Source: Bactrocera neohumeralis
Taxonomy: Eukaryota > Arthropoda > Insecta > Diptera > Tephritidae
Length of the DNA stretch: 64,000 nucleotides
Assembly: GCF_024586455.1 (NCBI RefSeq)
Contig: NW_026089623.1
Location: 13,414,784-13,478,783, forward strand
Direction: 5' to 3'
The notes under the pieces are model-generated. The model searched no databases and was not told the DNA's origin. It was given only the letters and a program-made list of their open reading frames with translations. Below, piece by piece: positions 10,290 through 21,564 of the stretch (its first letter is position 1; the number at the start of each line of letters is the position of its first letter). The position numbers and the translations under genes were made by a program.

Positions 10290-12145
10290 CATATAAGGTT
10301 ATAGCGAATTTATCTATTTTATTCAGAAAGATACACTGTTATGAGTAAAACACGCTCTCTTATTTCCACTGTGATCACTCACATATTGGCCACAAACTCG
10401 GCCGGAAGTTCAAAAATCTCCATGTTAAGTATATGGATGTTAAAGGAAGTATTGGTCCGACTCAACCCATTTTTTGCAGGCAGACATACCATTAAGAGTG
10501 AAGGATTATCCCTTAAATCCAGTTATATATATCACACATTGACTGACGTTTTCAATCGAAAGTCAACTATAGGTACTGGTGTCCACATATTCGGTACCTA
10601 AAAATTTGTTGGAAAATTTTTACATTTCTGGCGCATTTAGTTATTGATTAGCCGCGCTTTTAATTGTTTTGAACAGTACCGTTATATGGGGAGTGGGGGT
10701 TTTCATCCGATATAATTAATTTTTACACTATCGGTAGTAGTTCTTATAATATTTGTGCTGTGCGAACTTAGTTAGGGGCGGGGCCACGCCCATTTTTTCG
10801 GAATTTTCAATCCACAGGTGACCCTTGCTACTGTGATCCCCTGTGCTAAATTACAGTTTTATATCTTAATTTAGTGCATAGTTATGGCACTTTATATGTT
10901 TTCGGTTCATGACGATTTGTGAGCGTGGCAGTGCTCCGATTACGCCCATCTTCGAAATCGATTTTTTTTGTAATATTTAACCTGTATACCAAGTTTCCTC
11001 CAGATATCTTAATCATTTTCACTCAAGTTACAGCATGCACGGACGGACGTACGGACAAACAGACAGTCAACTTTTCTCGTTCAGAACAGATCATTGTACA
11101 TATGTATATGTAGTAGAGTGATTCAAAAAAAATTTTTTTTTTTTCGTTTCGTACTTGGAAAAATAGGTTCTTAGACACCTCTAAGAAAGCCTCTCCAAAC
11201 ATGAGTTTTTAATTGTAACGGGAAGGTCCTCCTACATACAGTTTTCTATTTTTCCTTATTATCAGATTGAAAAATTTATATCTCGCTTCCAACTACGTGA
11301 AAAAATATCTTGTTCCTTGGATTTTGTAGGAAATTGAATGCTCTACAAAAAAGGTCCATTATGATTTTTTCGTAAACCCAACCGTTTAAAAGATATTAAC
11401 GGTTGAAGTTTGATTATTTTTGGGAAAATTTTGTATTTCTTATGAATTTTATAACTCAATGAAAAAAATCATTATGAATAAGGTTTTTGGAGAGGCTTTC
11501 TTAGAGGTGTCTAGGAACCTATTTTTCAGAGTATCAAACGAAAAAAAATTTTTTTTTTGATCCACCTTAATATGCATTGATGTTTGACGATGAATATCTC
11601 GTAAACGCTTAACTTAATCGAAAAATCATATGAGACCATTTTTATAGAGCAGTAAATTTCCTACAAAATTATGAGTTTCATCATTCATAATAATTTTTTT
11701 TCATTGAGTTATAAAATTCATAAGAAATAAAAAATTTTCCCAAAAATAATTTAAACGTTTAAACGTTTGGGTTTACGAAAAAATTATAGTAGACCTTTTT
11801 TGTAGAGCATTCAATTTCCCACAAAATCTAAGAAACAAGATATTTTTTCAAGTTGTTGGAAGCGAGATATAAATTTTTCTATCTGATAATAAGAAAAAAT
11901 AGAAAACTGTATGTAGGAGGAGCTTCCCGTTACAATTAAAAACTCATGTTTGGAGAGGCTTTCTTAGAGGTGTCTAGGAACCTATTTTTTCGAGTACGAA
12001 ACGAAAAAAAAAAATTTTTTTTTAATCACTCTAATGAATAGTATACAAACCTATATCTATCTCAATTAGTTTTAGGTGATACGTACAACCGTTAGGTCAA
12101 CAAAACTATAATACTATGCAGCAATTGGTTGCAAGAGTATAAAAA
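10290..12145 (-). repeat. Non-autonomous dispersed repeat, copy 2, interrupted by a foldback
   Basis: Read on the minus strand from 12145, it begins TTTTATACTCTTGCAACCAA and includes TAGTATTATAGTTTTGTTGA. It resumes beyond the foldback with the TGTCCGT stretch near 11055, CGAAGATGGGCGTAAT near 10950 and ATGGGCGTGGCCCCGCC near 10787. It then matches copy 3 in phrases such as AATGGGTTGAGTCGG near 10473. The order of these phrases is the same as in copies 1 and 3. The 916-bp foldback element at 11116-12031 sits inside it. There is no coding capacity. The left boundary is approximate because the family's end is diverged here. Confidence 0.65.
11114..12033. mobile_element. Foldback / large palindromic MITE with TA duplication
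   Basis: The ends read TA-GAGTGATTCAAAAA and, as reverse complement on the right, TA-GAGTGATTAAAAAA. The left arm includes GGAGAGGCTTTCTTAGAGGT as its reverse complement near 11185, the blocks near 11270-11480, and a GAATTTTATAACTCAATG block near 11448. It is mirrored by 11690-12031 over roughly 340 bp. An additional copy of the terminal block lies at 11484-11563, so the left arm looks like a complete shorter MITE (about 450 bp) followed by a central spacer and a second arm. No coding region is seen. TA flanks suggest mobilisation by a Tc1/mariner transposase. Confidence 0.75.
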
Positions 12146-12880
12146 CATACAGGTATGTACACAAATACTATACTGCGAAGATGATCTTCTTGTTAGTGAA
12201 GGTAACCAGGTTTTTATCTGTTTTACGCCTTGATACATTCTAGTTTTGTCTCACTTTGAATTATATCTGATATTTTTAAATTTTAAAATCTATTTTACGA
12301 ACACATATGATCCGCCAAAATCATTCTTTTCCCAATTCGTAAAAAATGTACTTTGTTTTTAATAAAAAAAAAATTTGTTCACTTAATTTAATTAAATTTT
12401 CACCCCAACGTAACCGTTTAAAGTAAGCTGGAAAGTCGGTGTATAGTTTCGTAACCAGTAGATAAATATGTATATATGTACGTATCTCTATTTTTTACCC
12501 TTTTAAATGGTTGTCACGCACATTCGAAATAAAAGTACCGGGTACACTTGAGTGGTATATTTACAATATAATTTATTAAGAAAATCTTAATATTTTTAGA
12601 AATGTTATTTTATTGAGATTAAATGTTTGAATTATTTGAGTAATCAACTTAAACGTGCGTATATCGATAGCGCGTGGCGATGCGGCGTTATGAGGAATAC
12701 AGTAGCGCGAGTTACATGTACGACTACGTATATAAAAACACCTGACAATGCATTTGACAAATACGATGAACTGTTAAAGCATATTGCAACATAACACCAT
12801 TTCCGGTTTTTGCAATTTGCTTAAACAAATAAAGTAATCAAAAATTAATTTAACAAGTAAATTTCCTAAGAATTATTGGA
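12146..12880. other. Unassigned AT-rich intron sequence
   Basis: No recognisable genes or terminal repeats. It may include the left flank of the provirus that follows. If the LTR of that element is longer than I estimate, its start would fall in this stretch. Confidence 0.35.
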
Positions 12881-13091
12881 AGTAATAAAAATATGCTTAG
12901 TCAGCAATGATATGTTAAAAATAAGTTAATATTATTAATAAGCAGGTTTTAATTAGAATAAGCTTCCGTTTAAGTCAATTTAATAAAAAAAAGCAGTCTG
13001 TTCTTGATCACCATCAACGTCACCTCGTTGTAATTCAATTTGTTTTCTTTGACTTTTTTAAAAACTCGTTCCCCGCGATGCAAAGTATAAT
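12881..13091 (+). repeat. Candidate 5' LTR of the errantivirus-type element
   Basis: The right end is fixed by the primer site that follows at 13092. The left end is proposed at AGTAATAAAAATATGCTTAG, because a similar AGT..ATGCTTATTCAGCAA sequence occurs immediately downstream of env, where a 3' LTR should start. Errantivirus LTRs usually begin AGT and end AYT, which this fits (…AATT). An LTR of about 210 bp would be short for the group, so the left end is uncertain. Only a few bases of the 3' LTR remain. Confidence 0.35.
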
Positions 13092-13106
13092 TGGCGCAGT
13101 CGGTAA
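13092..13106 (+). promoter_or_regulatory. Primer-binding site, tRNA-Ser type
   Basis: TGGCGCAGTCGGTA matches the complement of the 3' end of insect tRNA-Ser, the primer used by the 17.6/297 branch of errantiviruses. It lies directly after the proposed LTR end and before gag. Confidence 0.65.
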
Positions 13107-13423
13107 TCCTTGGAAAAAATATTACAAGGATAGTGATAAACGTAACTATAACACCTAAACAAATCTTGCGAATCTGTAGATAACTCAGGAAGTTGACCAG
13201 ACCCTCCAGCATATACCAAAAATAAAATAAATAATTTTTCGCAGTGAAAACGACCTTGAGTTAAAGGCGTTAACCCACCGAAAATATCCGAAAAAAAAAC
13301 AAGTTTTGCAGTGAAAACGAAAAAAAAAACAAAAGCGTGGAGTCACCAAAATTAGCGAAGGTAATGAGGAAAACCATCGAAATCAAAATATCGTGGCAAC
13401 AAATATTCGATAACAACTGAAAA

Positions 13424-14553
13424 ATGGAACAAGAGCAGATTCAAATATCCAACGTAGAGCTCATCGAGCAACTGAACAAAAGAGAGCAGCAGTTGGAGCA
13501 ACTTCGACAGGCATATGTCGAACTCCAACATCGTCAAGCAACCAATGAAAATGACCTACTACAACGAATTATGAAAAACATTCAACACATACCCACATTC
13601 ACGGGAAAAGGAGAAGTTACAATAAATTCATTCATGAGCAGCATCGAATATCTGCTGTCAAACATAAGAGATGAGGAAGTAAAAAAGGAAGCCACCAGGG
13701 TAGTATAATACAGGGCAAGGGGAGGCAAAATACATAATAATAATAAATCTACCGCACCCTGACAACTGGACGGAAATCAAGAAGGCGCTGAAGCTAAGAT
13801 ACAAGCCTGATTTGGAACCAAATGAAGTATATAGGAGGATATGCAGTATAAAGGCAAACACGGTGAGTGAGTTAGCAATAGTTATACAAAATTTCAAATA
13901 CAAAGTTGACGAAATTAGAATATATTATAAGGTAGGGATGTAGGGATAGACATGGGCAACGTGGACAGTCTTTTAGTGAACACAATTAAAGAAATGACAC
14001 AGGGGACATTATTAGACAAAATTTACGAGGAACATTGCATGAGGATACATGTATTAGGCTAGAATTAAAAAAAAAACAAACTAGCATATGGACAGTACAG
14101 ACAATACAACAAAAAATACTATGACAAATACATATATAGGCAAAGATGATAGACCAGGTCAAGTTAGGCAAAATGTTCAAAATTCTTCACAAAATAAAGG
14201 AATTGTTGAAAACAATTCTCATCAATTTAGACAAAATTTCCAACAAAAAGGAAATATAGATAATAATTCTCACCAATATTTGCCTATATTCCCAACATAT
14301 AAAGATAATAATTCAGATAGAGAAAGGAAAAATATAAATTCAAACCAATTAAGGCTAGATAAAGGAGAGCCTATGGAAGTAGATAGTATAGAATTCGATC
14401 AAGAGAGATCTCAAATGGCAGGACACCCTAGTAGCAGGAGCAGCCAAAATCGCTTACAAACGCCTAGGCAAAGCTATAGAGAACTTGAAGAATATAGAAA
14501 AGTCAACGAATCAATTTTTTTTACAAGGAAGCCTCGGAGAGCTTACCGAGAAT
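13424..14553 (+). pseudogene. Gag of errantivirus-type element, broken
   Basis: The frame starts at an ATG near 13424 with a glutamine-rich coiled-coil-like N-terminus, then a capsid-like FTGKGEVTINSFMSSIEYLL segment. The frame is lost after about 13700 but continues in other frames to about 13935 (NWTEIKKALKLRYKPDLEPN). A later piece, 14088-14555, is Asn/Gln-rich with a SDRERKNINSNQLRLDKGEP-like tail. At least three frameshifts and several stops separate the pieces. The protein would form the particle core. There is no zinc knuckle, which is usual for errantivirus Gag. Confidence 0.65.
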
Positions 14554-14599
14554 AGTAATAACAATTAAAAATAAAAAATATATTGCACTTATAGCGAAT

Positions 14600-16310
14600 A
14601 TAAGTTTAGTGGATGCTGAGTTGGACGAATTTCAAAAAATCTCATTTAAAAATAATATAACAATCAGAACAGTAACAAGCAAGGAAACTATTACCCATGA
14701 AGTGCATACGAAAGCACCAAAAGAATTCAATTTACCTGAAAACGCATATATAAGATGGCAATCGACATTATTAAAAATTGGAAATATAATTTCATAATAG
14801 GAATTGATAATAGATGAAAAATCTCACTAAATAAAAAAGAATCAGAATTTTTAAATAAACCATTCAATTTCAGTGAAATATGTACCCTAGAAGCAACAAA
14901 TGGGAAATTAAAAGAAATTCAATTAGATCATCTAAATACAGAAGAGTTTAGAGAAATCACGAAATTATTGAAAAAATTCGAAAACCTTTTATTTAAAGAA
15001 GGAGAAAAATTAACAAGTACTACGGAAATTCAACACGAAATAAAAACTACTACAGAAGAGCAAATAAATTTATATAGATATCCACCCTAGCATGAAGAAG
15101 AAGTTAGAAAGCAAATCAGAGAAATGGAGGCACAAGGAATTATAAGGAAAAGTAATTCTCGATATTCCAGCCCTTTAATAGTAATCCCAAAGAAAATCGA
15201 TAATTCAGGGAAAATAAAGTACAGGCTAGCAATAGATTATAGAAAGTTGAATGAGGTAACCATTGATGATAAATATCCTCTTCCTAATATTGATTCAATT
15301 TTAGATAAATTGGGACGCTCCCAATATTTTACTACACTAGACTTATCAAAAGGTTATTATCAAATTACAACCAAAGAGGAAGATAGGTGTAAAACACCGT
15401 TCGTAACACCTCACGGCTTGTATGAATTTACAAGAATGCCATTCGGGTTAAAGAATGCGCCAGCGACCTTTCAACGACTCATGAACGAAATTTTACGAGG
15501 CTTTATGAACAAAACATGCGTAGCATACTTAGATCATATACTAATATTTAGTACAACGTTACAGGAACATATACAATCAATTAGAGATATTTTCAAGGTA
15601 TTAGAATCAAAAAATTTAAAAATACAAATGGATAAATGTAATTTTCTGAAAAAAGAAACAGAATTTTTAGGACATATTCTAACAAAATATGGTATCAAGC
15701 CTAATCCAAATAAAATCAAAGTAATAGAAGAATTAGAATTACAATAAACGGAAAAACAGATTAAGAGCTTTTTAGGTATAACAGGTTATTATAGAAAATT
15801 TGCCAAGGACTATGCAAAGGTCGCACAACCAATTATAAAATATCTAAAAAAAAGGAGTTCGAATTAATATAAAAGATCCTTCATATATAGAAGCATTCGA
15901 AAAACTTAAACAATTAATAAGCTCGCATCCAATTTTACGGTATCCAAATTTTGAAAAAATATTTACATTAACTACAGATGCATCAAATTATGCAGTAGAA
16001 GCATTTATATCTAAAGAAGGACACCCAATATGTTATGTATCAAGAACCTTAAATAATCATGAACGAAATTATTCAGCAACTGATAAAGAATTTTTAGCAA
16101 TTACTTGAAGCGTAAACTACTTTAGACCATATTTATACGGTAGAAAATTTAAGATCGTAACAGATCATCAACCAATTAAATATTTACATTCAAAATAAAG
16201 AGGGAAAGACATGTCACCAAATCATCAACGATGGTTGTTAAAATTAGGTGAATATCAATTTGACATCGAAACATAGTAGCAGATTTTCTTAGCAGAATTC
16301 AGCGTAATGA
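14600..16310 (+). pseudogene. Pol of errantivirus-type element: RT and RNase H, broken
   Basis: A degraded protease/linker region (14600-15090) contains premature stops. The RT core is open from 15124 to 15747, with YRLAIDYRKLNEVT, YFTTLDLSKGYYQI and FGLKNAPATFQRLMNEI motifs. The active-site box reads YLDHILIF where YLDDILIF or YVDD is expected, so one catalytic Asp has been replaced by His. RNase H follows with LTTDASNYAVEAF and a YSATDKEFLAIT segment, then a TGA at about 16108. Further stops follow near 16198 and 16276. Both the active-site substitution and the stops argue against activity. Confidence 0.75.
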
Positions 16311-16689
16311 TGATGTGATAAAAGAAAATGAGGATGAAAATACCGATGAAATTTCAGAACATGACGTAAATATAATTAACAATTTAGATGACGATGCATC
16401 AATGCAAACAATACATTCCGCAGAAGAAAATTTACAAGATCATTTTTATATTAAGGTGGAGATAGTTAATAAATATAAAACCCAAATTATTTTGACAAAC
16501 AACAAGACAGAAGAACTAAAACAGATACATGGAATAGTAATTATTTTTATTTCAGAGTATGATTTCGATAGATTGAGTGAAATATTTAAAAAATATATAA
16601 CAAAAGGAAAAGTAGGAATTTATTCAGAATTATACGAGCGACAATATACATAGTACAAGAGAAACTAATATAAATGTTTTCAAATGATA

Positions 16690-17657
16690 AACAATTAGAA
16701 TTTATAAAGAGCACAATGAGAGTACAGGATATAGAAACAGAAATGGAGCTGTTAAGCAAATTTCGTTGTATCACATTAGAGAAAGTAGGCATTCGGGCAT
16801 AAAAGAAAGATATAATCAACTTATAAATAAAATTTATTATCCGAAATTAGGAGAGTTAATACAAATAGTAATTAACCAATGCGAAACATGTCAAGAAGTA
16901 AAATATGATAGGAGACCTTTTAAACAAAAATTTTTTCATACAGAAACGCCTACGAAGAATAATGAAATAATCCACATAGACACCTATGTAATAAAAAGAT
17001 TCCATTTTTTTTAATTATAGACAAATTTTCCAAATATGGAGTAGCATATCCGTTAACTGATAGAAATCACATTACATTCATCGAACAATTAGAAGACTAT
17101 TTTACCAAAATAGGAAAACCAAAGAAAATAGTAGCTGACAATGAATTTAATGCTACAAGAATTAGGGAATTTTTAAATAATGAAAATATAGAATTCCATT
17201 TAACCAAACACAACAGTCATACGGTAATGCAGACATTGAAAAATTTCACAATACAATTTCAGAAAAATTTAGAATGTTATATAAATTAAATAAAAATGTA
17301 TCAGTTAAGCAACTAATTCAAAAAGCTATGAGGAATTATAATGATAGATTTCATTCTACAATGAAATACACACCCAACGAGGTACCTCGTAGTAAAGTAG
17401 ATAAAGACATAGTAAGAAAAAATTTAGAACAGCAACAAGAAAAGACAATCAACAAACTCAATAGGAACAGGGAAGACTATACAGAACAAAGAACGGAAAG
17501 ACTTATAAAAAATTATAAAGCAGTTAGGCACAAGGAACAGCCTAAATATAGAAAACAAAACTTAGAAAAAATTCATACTAGTAATATAAAAAGACCTTTA
17601 AAATTTACAGATTTGGATAATATTGATTATAATAATTTTGATGAAGTTAGAGAATAA
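16690..17657 (+). pseudogene. Integrase of errantivirus-type element, broken
   Basis: An HHCC zinc-binding N-terminal domain is visible: H..H in YHIRESRHSG near 16770 and CETCQEV near 16890. The catalytic core follows, with IDKFSKYGVAYPL near 17025, VADNEFN near 17135 and an E-containing ADIEKFHNTI near 17230. Frameshifts separate the zinc domain, the core and the C-terminal part. The C-terminal piece (17274-17657) is basic and Gln/Arg-rich. The enzyme would insert the DNA copy, but this copy is inactive. Confidence 0.7.
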
Positions 17658-18114
17658 AGAAATACTACAAAGAGATTTGTTAGATATAAGGAGAAAACTA
17701 CTGGCACTTATGCCAGTTAGAGCTAGAAATAAAAGAGGATTGATTAATGCAGTTGGCAGTATGTCAAAATTGCTTTTTGGAACAATGGACGAAGACGACA
17801 GACAAAATATACAAACATATCTTTTACAAACGAATGACTCATTTAACGAACAAATTAAAATAAATTATTGAAGTTATACTTCTTATACGAGTTCGGAAAA
17901 GGTTGCGATAGATTCAGGTTGCGCAACCTTGCTCAATATGAATCTACGCAACCTTGCCTGCGAAGATGTTCGAGCAGCAGCGAAGCGGTGACAATCGGCG
18001 ATCGTTTGTTCGTTTCTTTCGGCACAGCTCGGCTTTTCTACCAACAGCACAATGTTGCCATGCTTATGCTGTTGTTGTTTTTGTAAAACAATGTTCAAAT
18101 TTTTGGTTGGTGAC

Positions 18115-18240
18115 ATATTCAATAAAAATAAATTCTGTTGGGATTCGAACCTACGTGCTCGTCGTAACTTTTCAAGCGCTTACCACCAACACCACCATTG
18201 ACACTTGTATTGCGTTGTCCTAATTATGGTTTGGTTATGC
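18115..18240 (-). repeat. tRNA-derived SINE, copy 1
   Basis: On the minus strand an A-box-like TGGTGGTAAGCGCTT (about 18189-18175) is followed 30 bp on by a B-box GGTTCGAATC (18151-18142), and then by an A/T-rich tail. These are the RNA polymerase III internal promoter elements of a tRNA gene. The interval and sequence are shared with copy 2 at 23585-23715, including GTGTCAATGGTGGTGTTGG upstream of the A box. I do not see a foldable intact tRNA, so a SINE head or an old tRNA-like insertion is the better reading. Confidence 0.55.
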
Positions 18241-18394
18241 ATGAAAGAAATATATAATGGATCGCCGATTGTTACCTCTTTTCTTGCTGCTGTTGCGCAT
18301 ATGTATGTTTGTATGCTTGTGCATTATTGAAGTTATGCTTCTTTTTCTTTCGTTTGTCTTTCATTTCTGCGAATTCTCAACTATTTTGCGTATA

Positions 18395-18722
18395 TTTTGG
18401 TTGAAATACTCTGCGTTGCCCGTTGAAAAATTATGGCTATACTTTACAGGATCATTTCTGTAGTTAGTCCTCATTTACATTTTTTGGAAATCGACCCGCA
18501 ATGACGAAGTATATCGTTTTATCTGACAGCGTGAGGTTTAAGAAGTTCATTTCTAATTTTGTCTTGTGGCATATTAGAAATGATGTTTCTTCGAAAATCG
18601 TTCGCTTACAACGGAGAAAACGACTTCTGAGTGGTGATTTTAATTAATAAATTCCTTTTGGTTGAAATGCTCTGCGTTGGCCGTTGAAAAGTTAAGACTA
18701 TACTTCTCAGGATCATTCATTC
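18395..18722. repeat. Pair of approx. 67-bp direct repeats
   Basis: TTTTGGTTGAAATACTCTGC... at 18395-18463 and TTTTGGTTGAAATGCTCTGC... at 18656-18722 agree over most of their length, ending in TCAGGATCATT in the second. The spacing is about 260 bp. They lie inside the Helentron-like region, where internal tandem or direct repeats are common. Confidence 0.6.
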
Positions 18723-18904
18723 CTTTCATTTCTTCAAAGAAATTAATTTTTTTTTTTTTTTTTTTTGTTTCAATATCTTTTTTTTTATTTATTGAATCTG
18801 CTTTTTGTTTTAAAGCCTAACAATAAGTTATAAAATCTTAAATCTAATTAAAAACTAGACACGCTCAAGCAAATGATTGAGCTGTTTTGGTGATACCTTG
18901 TTCC

Positions 18905-21564
18905 TTAGTACGCGGGCCTATCTCTTCTTTTAAGGCGTGTTTGATTGCAGGAATGTACCAAAGCATTAGCCAAAGGGTTTGGGTGATCACGGAGTTTAGA
19001 TATATATTTCAATTTGCTGTCTTCTACTTCTTTCTTTACCATAGAAATACCAAGGTCTTTATGGATATTTTCATTACGCATGTACCATGGCGAACACGTG
19101 ATTGATCTAAGCATTTTTGATTGGAACCTTTGTATTATGTCTATATTAGTTGCACAGGTCGTACCACACAGTTGAATTCCATACATCCAAATCGGCTTTA
19201 TGACCGCTTTATATAAAAGCACTTTGTTGTCTAGGCTAAGTTTGGAGTTTATATTTAATAGCCAATTTAAATTTGCAGCTCTTATCTTCATGCAAGTTAT
19301 TTTACTCGCTATGTGTTTTCTCCACGTAAGTCTTCTATCGAGGTGAATAAGATAAGTTACTTCATTCGCTTGGGGTACTAAAATATTATTAATTTTACTT
19401 CCGGACACATTTTTGGTCTAAGCGAAATGTAACATGCTTACTTTTGTTCATTAACATTTATACGCCAGTTGGCTAGCCATTCTTCGACAAACCTTAGGTG
19501 CTCGGCTAGTATTCTTGATGCTATTATGTGGCATTTGTTACGGCTCACTAAAGCTGTGTCATCCGCAAAAGTTGAAGTCAATATATTATTAGCTGTTGGA
19601 AGATCTGCTGTATATATGATGTATAGTGTTGGGCCTAAAACACTGCCCTGGGGTACGCCAGCCCTTATCTGTCTTTCATCAGATATGAAATCTCCCACTT
19701 TTACCATAAATTTTCTATTTTTTAAATAAGACTCCAATATTTTATACAATTCTGAAGGTAGGATATTTTTAATCTTATATAAAAGGCCCTCATGCCATAC
19801 CTTATCAAACGCCTGAGCCACGTCTAGGAATATAGCTGAACAGTACTCTCTGTGCTCAAATGCTTTTCTTATTTCGTTAGTAATTCTATTTACTTGCTCT
19901 ATCGTGCTATGTTTTTCACGAAACCCGAATTGGTGCGTTGGTATTATATTATTTTCGTGGAGGAAAGGAGACATCTTTGATAGCAACACTTTTTCAAATA
20001 TTTTAGAAAGACAGGATATAAGACTGATTGGTATGTATGAAGACGGCTGTGTTAAGTCTTTCCCAGGTTTGTCTATCAAGATAATCTGCGACTTTTTCCA
20101 TGAATTAGGATAGTGTCCGAGATTAAGAATTGCATTGAAGAGCAAAGAGAGCACTTCTACGGCAATATTTGGTAACTCAATTAGCATTTTTGGTGTAATA
20201 TTGTCATATCCTGGTGACTTTTTTGGGTTAAGTTCTTTTATTATTCTAGTAACTTCAGAAGTAGAAGTCCTAATAGACACATGCGACTCGTTTGCGGTAT
20301 TAGGCAAGGTTGGCAACTCAAAGTTGTTCTTTGGGGAATTGGGTTGAAATACCTTTTCTAGGTGATTTGCAAAGCAATTTGCTTTATCCTCATCACTACG
20401 TGCCCAATTACCATTCAACTGTCTTAGAGGCATGTTGGAAACTACTGGTGGCTTGAAAGATTTTTGGGCTTTCCAAAGGGAGTTTTGCTTGCTAGAATTT
20501 GGACACAATTTTTTTATATAATTTTCAGTGTTGTGTTCTTCTTCATGTTTAAGCGCTTTTTTTAACTTTCGTACAGCAGATTTCAGTTGAAGCAGAGTTG
20601 AAGGGGAGCGATTTAACTGCCATTCCCGCCTAGCTCGCCTTTTCTCATTTACAAGTTTCTCTATTTCATTATTTGTGATCTTTCTAAAACCAACTGGTTT
20701 ATTGTTTCTTTCTGGTGTTGCCAGTACAGCTGCATTAGTTATTAGGTCATTAATTTCTCTTATATTTTCATCAATGTCTCTTTCTGTATTTATTTTGCAA
20801 TCAATATTGATATGGCTGCTGATATACTTTCTATACTTCAACCAGTTAGTTTTATATGATGTTAGAGAAACTTTTGGCTCAATTATCATGGGCTGTTCGT
20901 ATAACTTTATTAGTACAGGAGAATGATCAGATGATAAGTCTGTACATGTGTCAGTTGTCATAAGCGATCTATCTATATTTTTGACTACAGCAAAATCTAT
21001 TAAGTCTGGTATTTTTCTTCTATCACTGGGCCAGTATGTCGGCTTACCAGGAGATATTATATCCAGCTTATTATGCTTATTCATAATAGTGTAGTACAAC
21101 TGTCGTCCTTTCGGATTAATAAGACGTGAGCCCCAGTACGTATGTTTTGCGTTGTAATCTCCACCTGCTAGAAATCTTTGACCTAGTGTTCCAAAAAAGT
21201 CTTTAAACTCGATTTCTGTAGTTTTAAAACGAGGTGAACAGTATATTGCCGTAAGGTTTAAGTCACAACCCCGATTTTTGAGTGATATTGTTGTAGCTTG
21301 TAACTGTGGAGTAGCATGAGATTCTAGGGCATAGTGGTTTAAACGATTTCTAATCAACACTGCCGTGCCACCATGCGCTTTTCCATCCGGATGATTTGTA
21401 ACATATAGCCTAAATCCTGGTATACTGAAATTATTTTTATTTGTTAGATGAGTTTCTGAAATAAGCATTACATCTACATTCTTTTCAGACAGAAATCTGA
21501 TAATCTCTAATTTATGTTGGTTAACACCGTTAGCATTCCATATACAGATATTTAGGAAGCTCAT
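18905..21564 (-). pseudogene. ORF2 of jockey-clade LINE: endonuclease and reverse transcriptase
   Basis: The main frame, 21564-19438, has 708 codons and begins MSFLNICIWNANGVNQHK. The APE-type endonuclease occupies residues about 1-230, with ISETHLT, GGDYNAKHTYWGS and the catalytic-end SSDHSPVLI. The RT spans about 400-690, with NPKKSPGYDNITPKM, FREKHSTIEQVNRI, FLDVAQAFDKVWHEGL and the box FADDTALVS. A frameshift near 19430 separates a C-terminal piece (19408-18905) with RRLTWRKHI and LYKAVIKPIWMYGIQLCG. The start ATG overlaps the stop of ORF1 as ATGA, implying coupled re-initiation. All catalytic motifs I can see are intact; only the frameshift disables it. Confidence 0.85.

Noticed and set aside
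18142..18188. A functional tRNA gene on the minus strand
   Set aside because: A and B box-like sequences are present, but I could not fold a credible acceptor and anticodon arm, and the same sequence recurs in a repeat context, so a SINE is more likely.
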